Part shown: in pieces, positions 1-11,536 of the stretch | How the letters are laid out: the number at the start of each line of letters is the position of its first letter | Position numbering within the stretch: position 1 is the first letter of the stretch | Source of the DNA: Calamus simplicifolius | Lineage: Eukaryota; Streptophyta; Magnoliopsida; Arecales; Arecaceae | Length of the DNA: 64,000 bases | Assembly (NCBI GenBank): GCA_900491605.1 | Contig: UESW01001856.1 | Location: 40,023 to 104,022 of the forward strand | Direction: 5' to 3' | Translations under genes and position numbers: made by a program | Notes under the pieces: model-generated | Databases searched by the model: none | What the model was told of the DNA's origin: nothing | Seen by the model: only the letters and a program-made list of their open reading frames with translations

Positions 1-361
1 TATTTCAGTTTGGATTATCGCTCAGAGGTAAATAAGCCAATTATAATAAATTTTTTTAAATTATTATTAAAATTATTTCAGTTTTGAAATATTAAAAATA
101 TTTATGTATAATATTATTTGAAAAATAGAAAATAAAATTTATGGTACCTTATATATGTAAATGATTATTTGATGTTATTATTTTGAAACTATTAAATATT
201 TGGGACCCTGCAAATGCAAATGATTATTTGATATGGTTATTTGGTACTCTTGCAAATAGTTATTATTTTATACATACAATTGATCATTGATAAGATTATT
301 GAAAATTGCTAATTTTTGAAAAACTATACATGGTTTTGTTCATATATCAGGACAATAAATC
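1..361 (+). other. 5' leader of CACTA transposase copy 1 (UTR exon and intron)
   Basis: The stretch before the transposase start looks like a spliced leader. A small exon at 9-27 is preceded by a TTTCAG acceptor and followed by a GTAAAT donor at 28. The next acceptor, ATATATCAG, ends at 350, 11 bases before the ATG at 362. The same arrangement recurs at the start of copy 3 (from about 55998), so it is a conserved part of this family rather than chance. The element continues beyond the left edge of the window. The intron is AT-rich and shows no other feature. Confidence 0.6.
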
Positions 362-1697
362 ATGAGTTCAGATAGGTAGTGGATGTATGCAAGATTAAAA
401 AATGGATGGATATGACCTGAATTTCTATTTGGGATTGAGCAGTTTGTGGATTTTGGAAAAATGCATCCGGAATATATGGATGGTGGAAAGATTAAATGTC
501 CTTGTAATCATCAAAAATGTCGGAATAGAAATTATCTAGATGAGGATATAGTTAAGGAACATCTTGGAACTAATGGATTTGTGGCAGATTATTATTGTTG
601 GTATCATTATGGGGAAACTTATGTGCCTCAAGCAATGAAACAAATTTCTTGTCAAGCTGATTCTTTTGTACATTTCGAAGAAAGCAAGAGTATCAATGCA
701 ATGCAATCTATGGTGTATGATGTTGGTGGTCCTTTTAATCCAATTGAAATGGAAGAGACCCCAAATCCTACAACACATCTTTTTGATATGCTCAAAGTAG
801 CACAATAAGAGGTGTGGAAGGAAAACCCTTATGGCCATTCTCAGTTATTTGTAGTGGCTAGAACGTTGAATATTAAGGCTGAACACCATATCTCTGAAAG
901 GTGCTATGATGAAATTTGTAAGTTAATGTCGAAATTACTTTCAGTCGATAATTTAATGACTGACAGCTTCTACAGCACAAAGAAGTTAGTTCGAGGTTTG
1001 GGTTTGCCAGTGCAGAAGATTGATTGTTGTGAGCAAAACTGTATGATATATTGGGGCAAAGATAGTCACTTGACTTGTTGCAAAATTTGTTCCTATCCTC
1101 GTTTTAAGGGACAAAGCCGTAGATCTTTCAAACATAAAAGACATGTTCCATATAAGAAGATGTACTACTTCCCTATAGCTCCTCATCTATAGAGGTTGTA
1201 TGCATCTGATGCAACTGCAAAATATATGAGGTGGCATGCTGAGCAATCAAGCGAGGAAGGTCCTGCCATGCACCATTGTTCAAACTGTCCTGATTAGAAG
1301 CATTTTAATCAGACGCATCCATCTTTTGCATATGAAAGTTGAAATGTGAGGTTAGGTTTATGCACTGATGGGTTCCAACCATATGGACAAACATGTCAAC
1401 AGTATTCATCTTGGTCTGTAATACTAACTCCATACAATTTGCCATCTTGGATGTGCATGAAGGAAGAGTATATGTTTTTGACCGTCATCATTTTTGGGCC
1501 GAACAATCCTAAGTCCAAGTTGGATGTTTTTTTGCAACCATTGATTGCTGAGTTGAAAGAATTATGGGATGTTAGTATAGAAACATATGATGTTTCCACG
1601 AAGAGGAATTTTCAGTTGCGAGCTGCTTTGATGTGGACAATAAGTGATTTTCTGCTTATTCAATGTTGTCTAGTTGGGGTACTGCAGAAAAGCTTTG
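362..1697 (+). pseudogene. CACTA (En/Spm) TNPD-like transposase, copy 1, broken
   Basis: The reading opens at 362 with a transposase-associated N-terminal domain: WMYARLKNGW, then a zinc-binding-like CPCNHQKC near 502. From 868 it continues into a Transposase_21 core (LNIKAEHHISE, GLGLPVQKIDCC, MIYWGKDS, LGLCTDGFQPYG, MWTISDF). Such proteins bind CACTA termini and excise the element in the nucleus. In-frame stops sit at DR*WMYAR and GWI*PEF, after APHL (1190-1192), at PD*KHF and at YES*NVR. The gene ends abruptly at AEKL (about 1695), where copy 3 continues into the rest of the domain. Family identity is firm; the copy cannot encode an active enzyme. Confidence 0.85.
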
Positions 1698-2281
1698 TAA
1701 TCATCGGTAATTAATTGTGGGGAATGTAACTCTCAGTATTCATTTTGGGGACACCTAGCATCTTGACTTCCTTCTGACGTTTAGGTCCCGATGCGACGTC
1801 TGGTTTCGTGGGTCTTCACGTTGGGTTCCCGATTTCTTGAAACAGGGATACCGCTAACCTTCTACGTTGGATTTTAAGGAGGATGCTGGCAGACCCTCTC
1901 CTTCATCCTCGCGCGAGCCTTCAACTGATAAGCTTCTTCCCATGCCAGAGAGAGAGAACAAAGCTGAGAGAGAGAGAGCAGATCAGGAGGGAGATGAACG
2001 ATTAAGTTGCTGCAGATCGTAGGAGGCACCGATGGAGGTCCGGTGGCTTCCGATGGTTGAAGAGAATGGAAAGACTGTAGGATTCATAGAGAAGGAAGGG
2101 GAGAAGGAAGAAAGATTTAATCACACCATTCCCTCAGAGTGCAGAGGATGCGGAGTAAGCAGCCTCTGCCTTCAGCCTGCGTGTATAGTAATACAACGTG
2201 ACGATAGGCATTACAAATCCTCACAGCAATATTTCTGCTAGCAGATTAAGTTCTCAAATACTAACCTAGAAGTATGCTTTG
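1698..2281 (+). repeat. Unidentified block X, copy 1 (also at 11537-12122)
   Basis: This 0.58-kb segment begins where the CACTA transposase breaks off and ends at the Sirevirus LTR. It is moderately GC-rich with GAGAGA runs near 1950-1980 and a small open frame from 2032 (MEVRWLPMVEEN, 69 codons) that I do not recognise. Composition and purine runs resemble a plant promoter plus 5' UTR, so it may be a captured gene fragment. A near-identical copy lies at 11537-12122. No splice-supported coding structure is visible. Confidence 0.5.
2277..2281. repeat. Target site duplication CTTTG, left
   Basis: The five bases immediately left of the LTR (CTTTG) are repeated immediately right of the other LTR at 13634-13638. 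Five-base duplications are the expected footprint of copia integrase, so 2282-13633 descends from one insertion. Confidence 0.8.
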
Positions 2282-3795
2282 TGTTGGCCCAGATGACAAC
2301 CCAAGAGGGGGGGGGGGTGAATTGGGTTCTTTAAAAAATTTAGCCTTTTAAAAATTGTTTGCTTAAGAAGAATGAAAGCAAATGCAATGTAAATACAAAG
2401 TACAGTGAATAAAATAGAGATAGAGATAGAGTCAATGGAAGCACGGCAAACACAAAGATTTTATAGTGGTTCGGTGTATCCAACACCTACATCCACTCCC
2501 AAGATCCTACTTGGGTCCACACTATAATCTCCTCGATTACAGCGAGTTGTTTTACAAGTTCACAACTCAAACTTGTTGTTTTACCCGGGATCACAACGAA
2601 CCCAGCCGGTTTTTCGGGCTCACCAGCACACAACCCAAGACTCAAGCAAAACTAGCTTGACCCGAGGTTAACAACCTCCACTAGTTCAATCCCCTTTGAT
2701 TGAACTAGGCACAAACAAGTATATAAATGTTTTACAAATTTTCACAGCTCCTTAATGAGCAAATATTCAAAGAAAAGTAAATAGGTTTAGAAAAGCCTGA
2801 TTTGAAGTTGTTTGGCTTTGAGCTTTTCTTCTTTTCTTCTTTTCCTCTTCTCCTTGCTGGGTTGAATCAAGCCTCAGCTCCGATTCTTCACAGTAGATGC
2901 AGTTGAGAAGATTGAAAAGATGGTCTCTTTCTTCTAGATGAGAATCCTCCGATTTTCCTCTATTTGAACGGCTTGGATTCTTCTTTGAGCTTTGTGGAGT
3001 GGAAGGTTTAGAAATTGAAAGCTCCTCTCTTGGATATACGGCTCAAGACTTCTAGGATTTTGATTTTTGATTTGTCTATCCGTTTCTATCTCTCTCTTTC
3101 TATATTTTTCAAACGGTTGTTTTTTCCCCTTTTTATAGATTTTCCTTTGATTCATTTTTGGGTGGAAATCTAGCCGTTGGAGTGTACCTGGAAGGATTTT
3201 CCATTCATAAAAAATAGCCGTTAGATGTCAGAAATCAAAAATATTACCGTTAGAGCTGATCTGGCATTTTTATTTTTCGTCCAGGTGGGTTGGAGTCGGC
3301 TCCAGCTTTTCAGGTGTCGGCTCCGAATCGTTTTTCCATAAATAGTAAATTCTGAGTTCGTCGTGGAGTCGGCTCCGCAAAAGCAAGTGTCGGCTCGCCG
3401 TCGTCAGGTGTCGGCTCCCGAAAACTGAAGGTGTCGGCTCCAGGATGCTCAGAAAAATCATCGCTCTGTTCCAGCATCGGAGTCGGCTCCTGACATAGTA
3501 AAGTGTCGACTCCGAAACCTTAGGTGTCGGCTCCGAAACTCTAGGTGTCGCTCCAGGTTATATCAAAAATTAGATTAAAATTGAATTGGCCATGGGGTCG
3601 GCTCCAGACATTCTAGGTGTCGACTCCAAGCTCTGAAACTTTAAAATCTCTGATTTGTATTGTTTCAAAATCATTTCTTAATTCCTTTAAATTGATCAAA
3701 TAAATTTAGTCCTGAAACACTTATGAAATCCATTAGTAATCAAATAATATACTCAATTCCTTTATTAATCATCAAAATCAATGAGTGGATCAACA
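2282..3795 (-). repeat. Sirevirus 3' LTR (left)
   Basis: This 1.51-kb LTR begins TGTTGGCCCAGATGACAACC and ends GGATCAACA on the plus strand, so it reads TGTTG...CAACA in the element's orientation. Its partner is at 12123-13633, with only scattered substitutions and small indels between them (for example an extra TTTTCTTC near 2835). The polypurine tract abuts its right edge at 3796. It holds a cluster of palindrome-like 12-mers (3291-3629) and a G9 run near 2310. Confidence 0.9.
3291..3629. promoter_or_regulatory. Cluster of 12-bp near-palindromes in LTR U3
   Basis: About twelve copies of GGAGTCGGCTCC or GGTGTCGGCTCC and close variants lie in 340 bp, at 3292, 3313, 3365, 3385, 3407, 3430, 3479, 3501, 3522, 3544, 3595 and 3618. 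The variants centre on the perfect palindrome GGAGTCGACTCC. The right LTR has the same cluster (13125-13462), and eight more copies lie between pol and the envelope-like ORF (5608-5996). Sirevirus LTRs are known to carry palindromic arrays in their regulatory part, so a cis-regulatory role is a reasonable inference. Confidence 0.6.
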
Positions 3796-3810
3796 ATCTC
3801 CCCCTTTTTG
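3796..3810 (-). other. Polypurine tract of the Sirevirus
   Basis: Read on the minus strand this is CAAAAAGGGGGAGAT, directly before the LTR start TGTTGATCC. It would prime plus-strand DNA synthesis. Its position against the LTR edge fixes the LTR boundary at 3795. Confidence 0.85.
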
Positions 3811-4384
3811 ATGATTATAAAAACATTGAGTATATGCATAGAATTCTTAAAGAGAAATCAAGGAAGTGATCTTTACGAGTAAGCTCCCCCTGAATAAGGT
3901 AGCTTCTCTTATGAAGTTCAAATTCAAATTATTCTTCCTCTTTGATACTTAAGATTTCTTTGTGCATAGACAATTCAATTCAATTATCAATATAACTCAA
4001 CATCACATCAATCAATTAACATTTTCAACTATAATTCTTTCCATATAATTTTAATTTTCTCCCTCTTAATGCATATACAATTCTAATTTCTCCCCTTTTT
4101 TGTAATCAACAAAAAGGTAAAGAATTTTTACTGCATCAAAGGATAATTGCATCAAAAAGATAATCAAAAGTCAAATAGAATAAAAACTTTTCATTCATTA
4201 ATATAAGCTTCACTACTTCAACATATTGTCAAGCATTACATAATTCTCTCCCTCTTTTACATTTCATTATATTAACTTCATTACATCAAAATGTAAACAA
4301 CATTTTAACAAGATTGAACATAAACAACATCAAAAGTTCTTTCTAACTATTCTTGTTAAATGGTCTACTATATTTTTCATTCCA
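3811..4384 (-). other. Sirevirus 3' untranslated region with extra purine tracts
   Basis: This AT-rich spacer lies between the envelope-like ORF stop and the LTR. Minus-strand purine tracts resembling secondary polypurine tracts occur near 3884 (AGGGGGAG), 4089 (AAAAAAGGGGAGA) and 4246. Multiple tracts upstream of the 3' LTR are described for Sireviruses. I see no ORF here. Confidence 0.5.
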
Positions 4385-5526
4385 TCATTGAAGTCTAACA
4401 TAATCTTTTAGTCTCTCATCCACAAATGTGCAAGCTGTTGTGATTTTGTCTTGAAGTTCGGCGTTGCACTTTGAATAAGTTTCACCATCTCCACAAATTT
4501 CTTTAAGCTCTTCAAAGATGTTCTTCAAATCACCATTTAAAGATTCTGCGGAGGTGTTGAGAGTTGATTCAATCTTTGCAATCCGATCATCAAGGGAGTA
4601 AAGTGATTCTTTTAAATTCATAAATTTACTGTCAAACTCATCCTTCTGAGCTGCAAACAGACTTTTTAATTGCTCCATTTGAAGGTCTGAGAATCCAGTC
4701 GAAGAAGTGGATGGTTGATCATAAACTTGTGCAGGTGCAGGAGCAGGAACAGGAGTAGGCTGTGGAGAAGGAGCCCTAAATGATGGTCCAGCCTCGCAAG
4801 GCTCAGAAACTCTCGGCATAGGGGCTCTTTCATCTAGATGTCCTTTCCTATCCCATTGACCATTCACCTTGACAAAACCCATCCGATGCAATATAGCTAA
4901 GCTATAGTAATCTGTGTGCCTTAGGTTCTTGGAAAGTTCATTGTCTTGAATTGGAACCCCTTGGCTCTTGAATACCATAGTTAGTACCATTCCATACGGT
5001 AGGGATGATCTCCTTTTCCCACCAGCTTCTGCCATATAAAAATCATCATTGCTGCCAGATTGATCGGCTGCCCAGTTAGAACACTGTCCATAACCACAAT
5101 GTCTCGCTCCGAGACATACTCAAACCGACCCTTCTTTGGAAACAAGATCCTACTGCATATATTGTGTAATAATCTTAATTCTAGGGGTAGTTGATTGGCT
5201 CTAATTTCTTCAAACTCAGTTACATCCCTTCCTAACATCCTTGAAAGGGCTGCTGACCTATCACTATGCATGTCAGCGGCTAAACCAGTGATCGGGATGC
5301 TAAGAAGATTTCCGAGCTTTTGAAAAGTGAGATGAATCCTTTTTCCTTTAACATTGCTTACTAAACCTCCATCCCCTCTAGCCAAATTGAGATAAAATTC
5401 TTTTACTAGGGCTGGATAGGTAGGAACATCAAGAGAACACAGCATATCCCAGCCCATTTCCTTCAATTGTCTCCCGATTGAAAAGCCTTCGGATTCAAAT
5501 AGGTCAAAATCAACTTTTCTACCCAT
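4385..5526 (-). pseudogene. Envelope-position extra ORF of the Sirevirus, one frameshift
   Basis: Two overlapping frames form one protein of about 380 residues. The first (5526-4981) starts MGRKVDFDLFESEGF and contains the conserved block found in plant retroelement extra ORFs (LDVPTYPALVKEFYLNL, GKRIHLTFQKLGNLLSIP). The second (5035-4385) continues with GKRRSSLPYGMVLTMVF and HRMGFVKVNGQWDRKG, a Pro/Ala-rich linker (PQPTPVPAPAPAQ) and a C-terminal heptad-like segment suited to a coiled coil. They meet near 5035 at a run of five Ts, so one base of slippage explains the break. The position matches the SIRE1 'env-like' ORF, but I see no clear signal peptide or fusion motif. Function is unknown. 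Confidence 0.7.
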
Positions 5527-6334
5527 TGTGATGACTCTATCAGCTAGGGTATCTACCTTTGTGGAAGATGTGTTGGGATTGTCGGAATCTATGGAGAATC
5601 GCTGCTTGGAGTCGGCTCACGAATGGGACGATGTGCGGACCGCTTTCCCGTAGTTACGGCGCTCCAACCACTGATTCTCTCCTTTTGGGTGCCATTTGAT
5701 CTTTGGAAAGGTTTGATTTGGATGGAATTAGAGATGGGGAAGTTTTGGAAATTTTGGAAGAGTTTGGTTAGGATTTGAGAAAGATATGAAATGACGAGGT
5801 GTCGACTCTGCCCTAATAAATCAACATTTGACTCCCAGGTGTCGACTCCCGCAAAGTCGGGTGTCGACTCCAAATCGCTAACACAGTCAGCGCTCGAACT
5901 GGAGTCGGCTCCGAATTCACAGGTGTCGGCTCCAAGGTCAGGACCGAGAGCGACACAGTCTTAGGTGTCGACTCCTCATTCTGAGGTGTCGACTCCTGAG
6001 ACAAATTCAGCAAAAAATATATGAGATACAAATGACTGAAACTCGTCAAAATAAATCTTATAAAATTTTGATAAAATTATGGAGTATTAAGGATCAAGTA
6101 GCTCAATGACTAGATAATTTGTCCTTAAAATAGTGAAGGGAATATCAAGAAATTGATAGAAATTTAGATTCTCATTCCTTAATGTATCAAAATCAATCCA
6201 TAGGGTCACATATCCCTAATTCACCTCTAAGATAACAAAATCTTTCTTCACTCAAAGGTTTTGTAAATATGTCAGCTAATTGTTCTCTGTATTAACATAT
6301 TCAAGACAAATTTCATTATTAGCTACATGTTCTC
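5527..6334 (-). other. Spacer between RNase H and the extra ORF, with motif cluster
   Basis: The spacer holds no long ORF with a recognisable domain. It carries eight copies of the GGTGTCGRCTCC motif at about 5608, 5800, 5838, 5859, 5901, 5923, 5964 and 5985, the same near-palindrome as in the LTR. On the minus strand these give repetitive EPTP/ESTP reading frames that I regard as non-coding. This is where a promoter or splice acceptor for the downstream ORF would be expected, though I cannot point to one. Confidence 0.5.
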
Positions 6335-7760
6335 TTATAAAATGATATCTAATTCAATGTGTTTTGTTCTTGAATGTTGAATTGGATTTTTAGTTAGATT
6401 TATTGCACTCGTATTATCACATCTAATTGGTGTTTTATCGGGGGTTATGCCATAATCTTCAAGTTGTCTCTTAATCCAAAGGATTTGAGCACAGCAACTT
6501 CCAGCTGCAACATATTCTGCTTCAGCAGTAGATAATGCAACCGAATTTTGCTTTTTGCTAAACCAAGAGATTAAGTTACATCCTAAGAATTGACATGCAC
6601 CACTTGTGCTTTTTCTATCCAATTTACATCCAGCATAGTCAGAATCAGAATATGCAATTAAATTTAAGGTTGAGTCTCTAGAGTACCATAAACCTACATT
6701 TTTAGTTCCACTTAAATATCTTAAAATTCTTTTACAGCAATTAAGTGTGATTCTTTAGGTTCAGATTGAAATCTAGCACATAGACATACTGCAAACATAA
6801 TATCTGGTCTACTAGCAGTTAAGTAAAGAAGAGATCCAATCATACCTCTGTAATGTTTTTGATCTACTTTCTTACCATCTTCATCTTTGTCCAATTTGCA
6901 CGAAGGACTCATAGGTGTCCCAAGTGGTTTGATTGACTCCATTCCAAATTTCTTGAGCAGTTCTTTTGTGTATTTGGCTTGATTGATGAAGATTCCTTCT
7001 TTGCTTTGTTTGATTTGAAGTCCTAAGGAAGAAGTTGAGTTCTCCCATCATACTCATTTCAAACTCACCCTGCATTAACTTTGCAAATTCTTGACATAAC
7101 AAATTGTTAGTAGCACCAAAAAATATCATCAACATATATTTGTACTACTAATAAATCTTTATCTTTTGTTTTCAAAAATAGTGTTTTATCGATATTTCCT
7201 CTTACAAAATCATTTTCAATCAGAAATTTACTTAATCTTTCATACCAAGCCCTAGGTGCTTGTTTCAAACCGTATAGTGCTTTGTGTAATTTAAAAACAT
7301 GATTTGGAAATTCATGATCTTCAAATCCCGGTGGTTGTTCTAATAAAAACTTCTTCATTTATAAATCCATTTAAAAATGCGCTTTTAACATCCATTTGAA
7401 ATAAATTATATGCATATGACATGCAAATGCAAGTAACAATCTAATTGCTTCAAGTCTAGCTACAGGTGCAAAAGTTTCATCAAAATCAATTCCTTCTTCT
7501 TGATTATATCCTTTTGCAACTAATCTAGCTTTGTTTCTAATTACTATGCCATTTTCATCTAATTTATTTCTAAATACCCATTTTGATCCTATTACAGAAT
7601 GATCTTTAGGTCTATCTACTAATGTCCAAACATTATTTCTTGTGAATTGATTTAATTCTTCTTGCATGGCTAACATCCAGTTATTATCTTTTTCAGCTTC
7701 TTCAATAGTTTTAGGTTCAATTTGAGATACAAATGCAAGATGATTATTGATGTTTCTCAT
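6335..7760 (-). pseudogene. Sirevirus reverse transcriptase and RNase H, broken
   Basis: The RT begins near 7760 with the copia signature DNNWMLAMQEELNQF and WVFRNKLDENG, followed by RLVAKGYNQEEGIDFDETF. It continues in another frame with KALYGLKQAPRAWYERL and the catalytic YVDD box near 7120. Then come TASRPDIMFAV and, in RNase H, GCKLDRKSTSGACQ and STAEAEYVAA. These enzymes copy element RNA into DNA in cytoplasmic virus-like particles. The domain is split among at least four frames (breaks near 7365, 7120, 6935 and 6700), so it is inactive although the active-site residues persist. Confidence 0.85.
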
Positions 7761-8816
7761 TGATGATCTAGTTCTTACTCCTTGAGATGGATCACCTATA
7801 ATTAATTCTCTTGGATGACCATAGGCATATCTCCAATCTCTAGGTAGATCTATATCATTACGATTTCATCAATAACATCAACACTAGGAGAATCATTATC
7901 TTTAGCTTCTTGTTCATGATCTGAAGATACATCTATATTAATTTTTCAATGTCTCTTTCTAGAATGTTTGTATCTTCCTCATCATCAATCTTTTTGAACT
8001 TGATGCTAAAGATTCATCAAAGATTACATGATAGATTCTTCTACTATTAAGTTTCTCTTGTTAAACTCTATAAGCTTTACTAGATGTTGAATATCCTAAG
8101 AATATGCCTTCATCAGATTTTGCATCAAATTTTCCTAGGTTATCTTTGCCATTATTATGAATGAAACACTTACAACCAAATGCATGAAAGTAGCTTATGT
8201 TTGGTTTTCTATTATTCCATAAGTTCATAAGGTGTTTTCTTAATGATTGGCCTAATTAAAGCTCTATTAAGGATGTAACATGCCGTGTTTATAGCTTCTG
8301 CCCAAAAATATTTGGTAAGTTGCTTTCACATAGCATGGTACGGGCCATGTCTTCTAGGGTTCTATTTTTTCTTTCAACTACACCATTTTGTTGCGGTATT
8401 CTAGGTGCAGAAAAATTATGATGGATGCCATTTTCTATGCAAAAATTTTCAAATAAATGATTTTCAAATTCAGTGCCATGATCACTTCTTAGAGACACTA
8501 TGGTGTTGTTTTTCTCATTTGTGACTTTCTTGAAGAATTTCAGGAATATCGAGAAAGTCTCATCTTTGTGAGCTAAAAATAACACCCAAGTGTATCTAGA
8601 GTAATCATCTACAATCACAAGACCATATTTCTTTCCTCCTAGACTTGTGGTTCTAGTAGGTCCAAAAAGATCCATGTGAAGTAGTTCAAGTGGCCTAGAA
8701 GTGGAAACAATATTTTTAGTTTTGAAAGAATTTCTAGTTTGTTTTCCAAATTGACATGCATCACAGATTTTATTATTTTCAAAATCTAATTGTGGAAGTC
8801 CTTTTACTAAATCCAT
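7761..8816 (-). pseudogene. Sirevirus integrase
   Basis: The zinc-binding tail (CDACQFGKQ) and the catalytic core lie in one open frame at 8816-8289. The core keeps HMDLFGPT, SDHGTEFEN and GVVERKNRTL, which carry the D, D and E metal-binding residues. From 8288 to 7761 the C-terminal part and the linker to RT are broken by frame changes and stops. Integrase joins the cDNA ends to the target with a 5-bp stagger, matching the CTTTG duplication. Confidence 0.85.
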
Positions 8817-9309
8817 TCTTAATTAATTTTGAAATAAGGTGTGTGCTTGCATGACCTAATCTACGATGCCACAACCAACCAATCTCATTTATATTAGCAT
8901 TATTAGCAACTAGGCAATGATTACTCTAGACAAATTGTCTAAATCAATCAGGTATACATTGCCATTTCTATTTCCAATAAAAACAATGCTATTATCAATG
9001 GGATTAGAAACTGCATATAGAAGATTCAAATGATACTTTAAAACCTTTGTCACATAATTGACTAATGCTAATTAAATTATGTTTCAAACCATCAACATAT
9101 AAGACATTTTCAATATATGTGGAGGGAGTTATTTGAATGTTACCAAACCCCAAGATTTGGCCTTTGCCATTATCGCCAAATGTAACTACTCCTCCTCTTT
9201 TGCTTTCAAGGGTGATGAATTGATCCTTGTCACCCGTCATGTGCCTTGAGCAGCCGCTATCGAGATACCACTTTCTTTTTGATCTTTTGGCCGCAAGACA
9301 CTCCTGCAA
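8817..9309 (-). pseudogene. Sirevirus aspartic protease and GAG pre-integrase region
   Basis: The protease frame (9309-9004) shows WYLDSGCSRHMTGD, whose DSG is the catalytic aspartate motif, then GKGQILGFGNI and NLISISQLCDKGF. It cleaves Gag-Pol inside the particle. After 9004 the frame is lost. Remnants of the pre-integrase HHCC module (a WLWHRRLGHA-like reading around 8860) lead into the integrase zinc tail. A stop and frame change separate the two parts. Confidence 0.75.
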
Positions 9310-9314
9310 AATAA

Positions 9315-10761
9315 TTAAGTCTTATATTTAGGTACCCAAGCTTTCTTGGGTCCTTCATGGTTAGTAGCATAAACAATTGTTCCTTTAGGAACCCAAATTT
9401 TCTTTCCTTTACTATTTATCTTCTTATCTATTTTCTTAAAATTGCATTCAAAAACTTTGTGTCCCTTCTTGTTACAGTAATGACATGTAACATTATCTTT
9501 TGTTCCTTTTAAAAAAGTTTTTGACAAATTTTTGTTTCAAATTAGGCCTATATCCTAAACCAGCCTTATCATATATAGCTCTTTGATTACTTAACAATAA
9601 ATTAAGTTTTTCTGAACTATAAGTGAATTTATCAACAATACTTTTATATTTATCAACTTCCTTCTTTAGTTTATCATTTTCATTAGAAATTGATTCTTTT
9701 TCTTTAGTCAAATTGTCTTTTTCAGATTTCAGCACTTTGGTTTCTTTATTAAGATTTTTTTTTCTTCAATCAAAGTTAAATTTTCATTTTTCAAAAACTT
9801 ATATTTCTTTTTCAAAATTTTGAAATCACCACAAGTTCATTAAAAGCATCAAATAATTCATCAAAAGCAAATTCATCGCAAGGGTTTTCAGAACTTACCT
9901 CATCCTCTTCGTTTGCCATAAAGCAAATGTTAGCAACCTCCTTTTGTTCTTCCTCCGATGAGGATTCATCGCTGTCACTCCAGGTTGCAACATAGGCTTT
10001 TTCTTCTTCTTGAAAGACTTTTTCAGTTGAGGACAATCATATCTGTAATGCCCCGGTTTCTTACATTCATAGCAAATCAAGGGGTCTTTCTCTTTATCCT
10101 TGTCCTTGTCTTTTTCTTTTTCTCCTTCCATCTTAGTTTCCAAATTTCTTCTTGTGGAAGGGTCTCTTTCTCCTCATGAATTTTTTGAACTTTCTTGCTA
10201 GAAGAGCTGTCTCATCATCATCTTCTTCACTATCATTGCAGCTCTCCTCATTTCAGCAGCCTTAAGAGCTATGGTCTTTTTCTTTTCACATTTTCTTCTA
10301 TGTGCTGCTTCATGGTCAATTCATGGGTCATTAGGGATCCTAGAAGCTCCTCTAAGGGTAAGGTGTTGAGGTCCTTTGCTTCTTGGATTGCTGTCACCTT
10401 TGCTTCCCACATTCTTGGAAGTGACCTGAGAATTTTGCGAACAAGTTCAGAGTTAGAATATGTTTTGCCTAAACTTTTCAACCCATTTACAATATCAGTA
10501 AATCTAGTATACATGCTAGCTATATTTTCAGTTTGTTCCATGCAAAATAACTCATATTTATGAACCAGAATATTTATTTTGGATTCTTTTACTTGGTTAG
10601 TACCCTCATGGGTAACCTCTAATCTATCCCAAATCTCCTTTGCGGAATTACAAGTGGAGTTCTATTAAATTCATTAGCGTCAATAGAGCATTTATAATCA
10701 CCCCAGGAACAATAGTGCATAATCAGAAGCTTCATAATGAATATCCTCATTCTTGCTTTCC
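9315..10761 (-). pseudogene. Sirevirus gag, N-terminally truncated and frameshifted
   Basis: The capsid-like segment lies at 10541-10269 (MYTRFTDIVNGLKSLGK, LVRKILRSLPRMWEAKVTAI), preceded to 10761 by fragments such as EVTHEGTNQVKESKI. A CCHC zinc knuckle, CYECKKPGHYRYDC, lies near 10070. A coiled-coil Lys/Glu-rich region follows, then a second knuckle, CHYCNKKGHKVFEC, near 9480, and the terminal WVPK motifs. Two knuckles with a coiled coil between them suit Sirevirus Gag. The N-terminal part is missing because the sequence switches at 10762 to the duplicated CACTA fragment; several frame changes also occur. Confidence 0.8.
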
Positions 10762-11536
10762 ATTTGTAAGTTAATGTCGAAATTACTTTCAGTCGATAAT
10801 TTAATGACTGACAGTTCTACAGCACAAAGAAGTTAGTTCGAGGTTTGGGTTTGCCAGTGCAGAAGATTGATTGTTGTGAGCAAAACTGTATGATATATTG
10901 GGGCAAAGATAGTCACTTGACTTGTTGCAAAATTTGTTCCTATCCTCGTTTTAAGGGACAAAGCCGTAGATCTTTCAAACATAAAAGACATATTTCATAT
11001 AAGACATGTACTACTTCCCTATAGCTCCTCATCTATAGAGGTTGTATGCATCTGATGCAACTGCAAAATATATGAGGTGGCATGCTGAGCAATCAAGCGA
11101 GGAAGGTCCTGCCATGCACCATTGTTCAAACTCTCCTGATTAGAAGCATTTTAATCAGACGCATCCATCTTTTGCATATGAAAGTTGAAATGTGAGGTTA
11201 GGTTTATGCACTGATGGGTTCCAACCATATGGACAAACATGTCAACAGTACTCATCTTGGTCTGTAATACTAACTCCATACAATTTGCCATCTTGGATGT
11301 GCATGAAGGAAGAGTATATGTTTTTGACTGTCATCATTTTTGGGCCAACAATCCTAAGTCCAAGTTGGATGTTTTTTTGCAACCATTGATTGCTGAAAGA
11401 ATTATGGGATGTTAGTATAGAAACATATGATGTTTCCACGAAGAGGAATTTTCAGTTGCGAGCTGCTTTGATGTGGACAATAAGTGATTTTTCTGCTTAT
11501 TCAATGTTGTCTAGTTGGGGTACTGCAGAAAAGCTT
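10762..11536 (+). pseudogene. CACTA TNPD fragment, copy 2 (duplicate of 912-1695)
   Basis: The sequence enters mid-gene at ATTTGTAAGTTAATGTCG, identical to position 912 of copy 1, and follows it through the Transposase_21 core (GLGLPVQKIDCC, MIYWGKDS, LGLCTDGFQPYG) to the same AEKL truncation point. It shares copy 1's internal stops and adds small indels, for example a lost base near 10814 and a six-base loss near 11394. It is a passenger of the duplicated block, not an independent insertion. Confidence 0.85.

Noticed and set aside
5589..6049. Minus-strand frames with EPTP/ESTP repeats as a proline-rich protein
   Set aside because: The residues come from the near-palindromic DNA motif cluster; the frame shifts among copies and the LTR cluster gives the same words.
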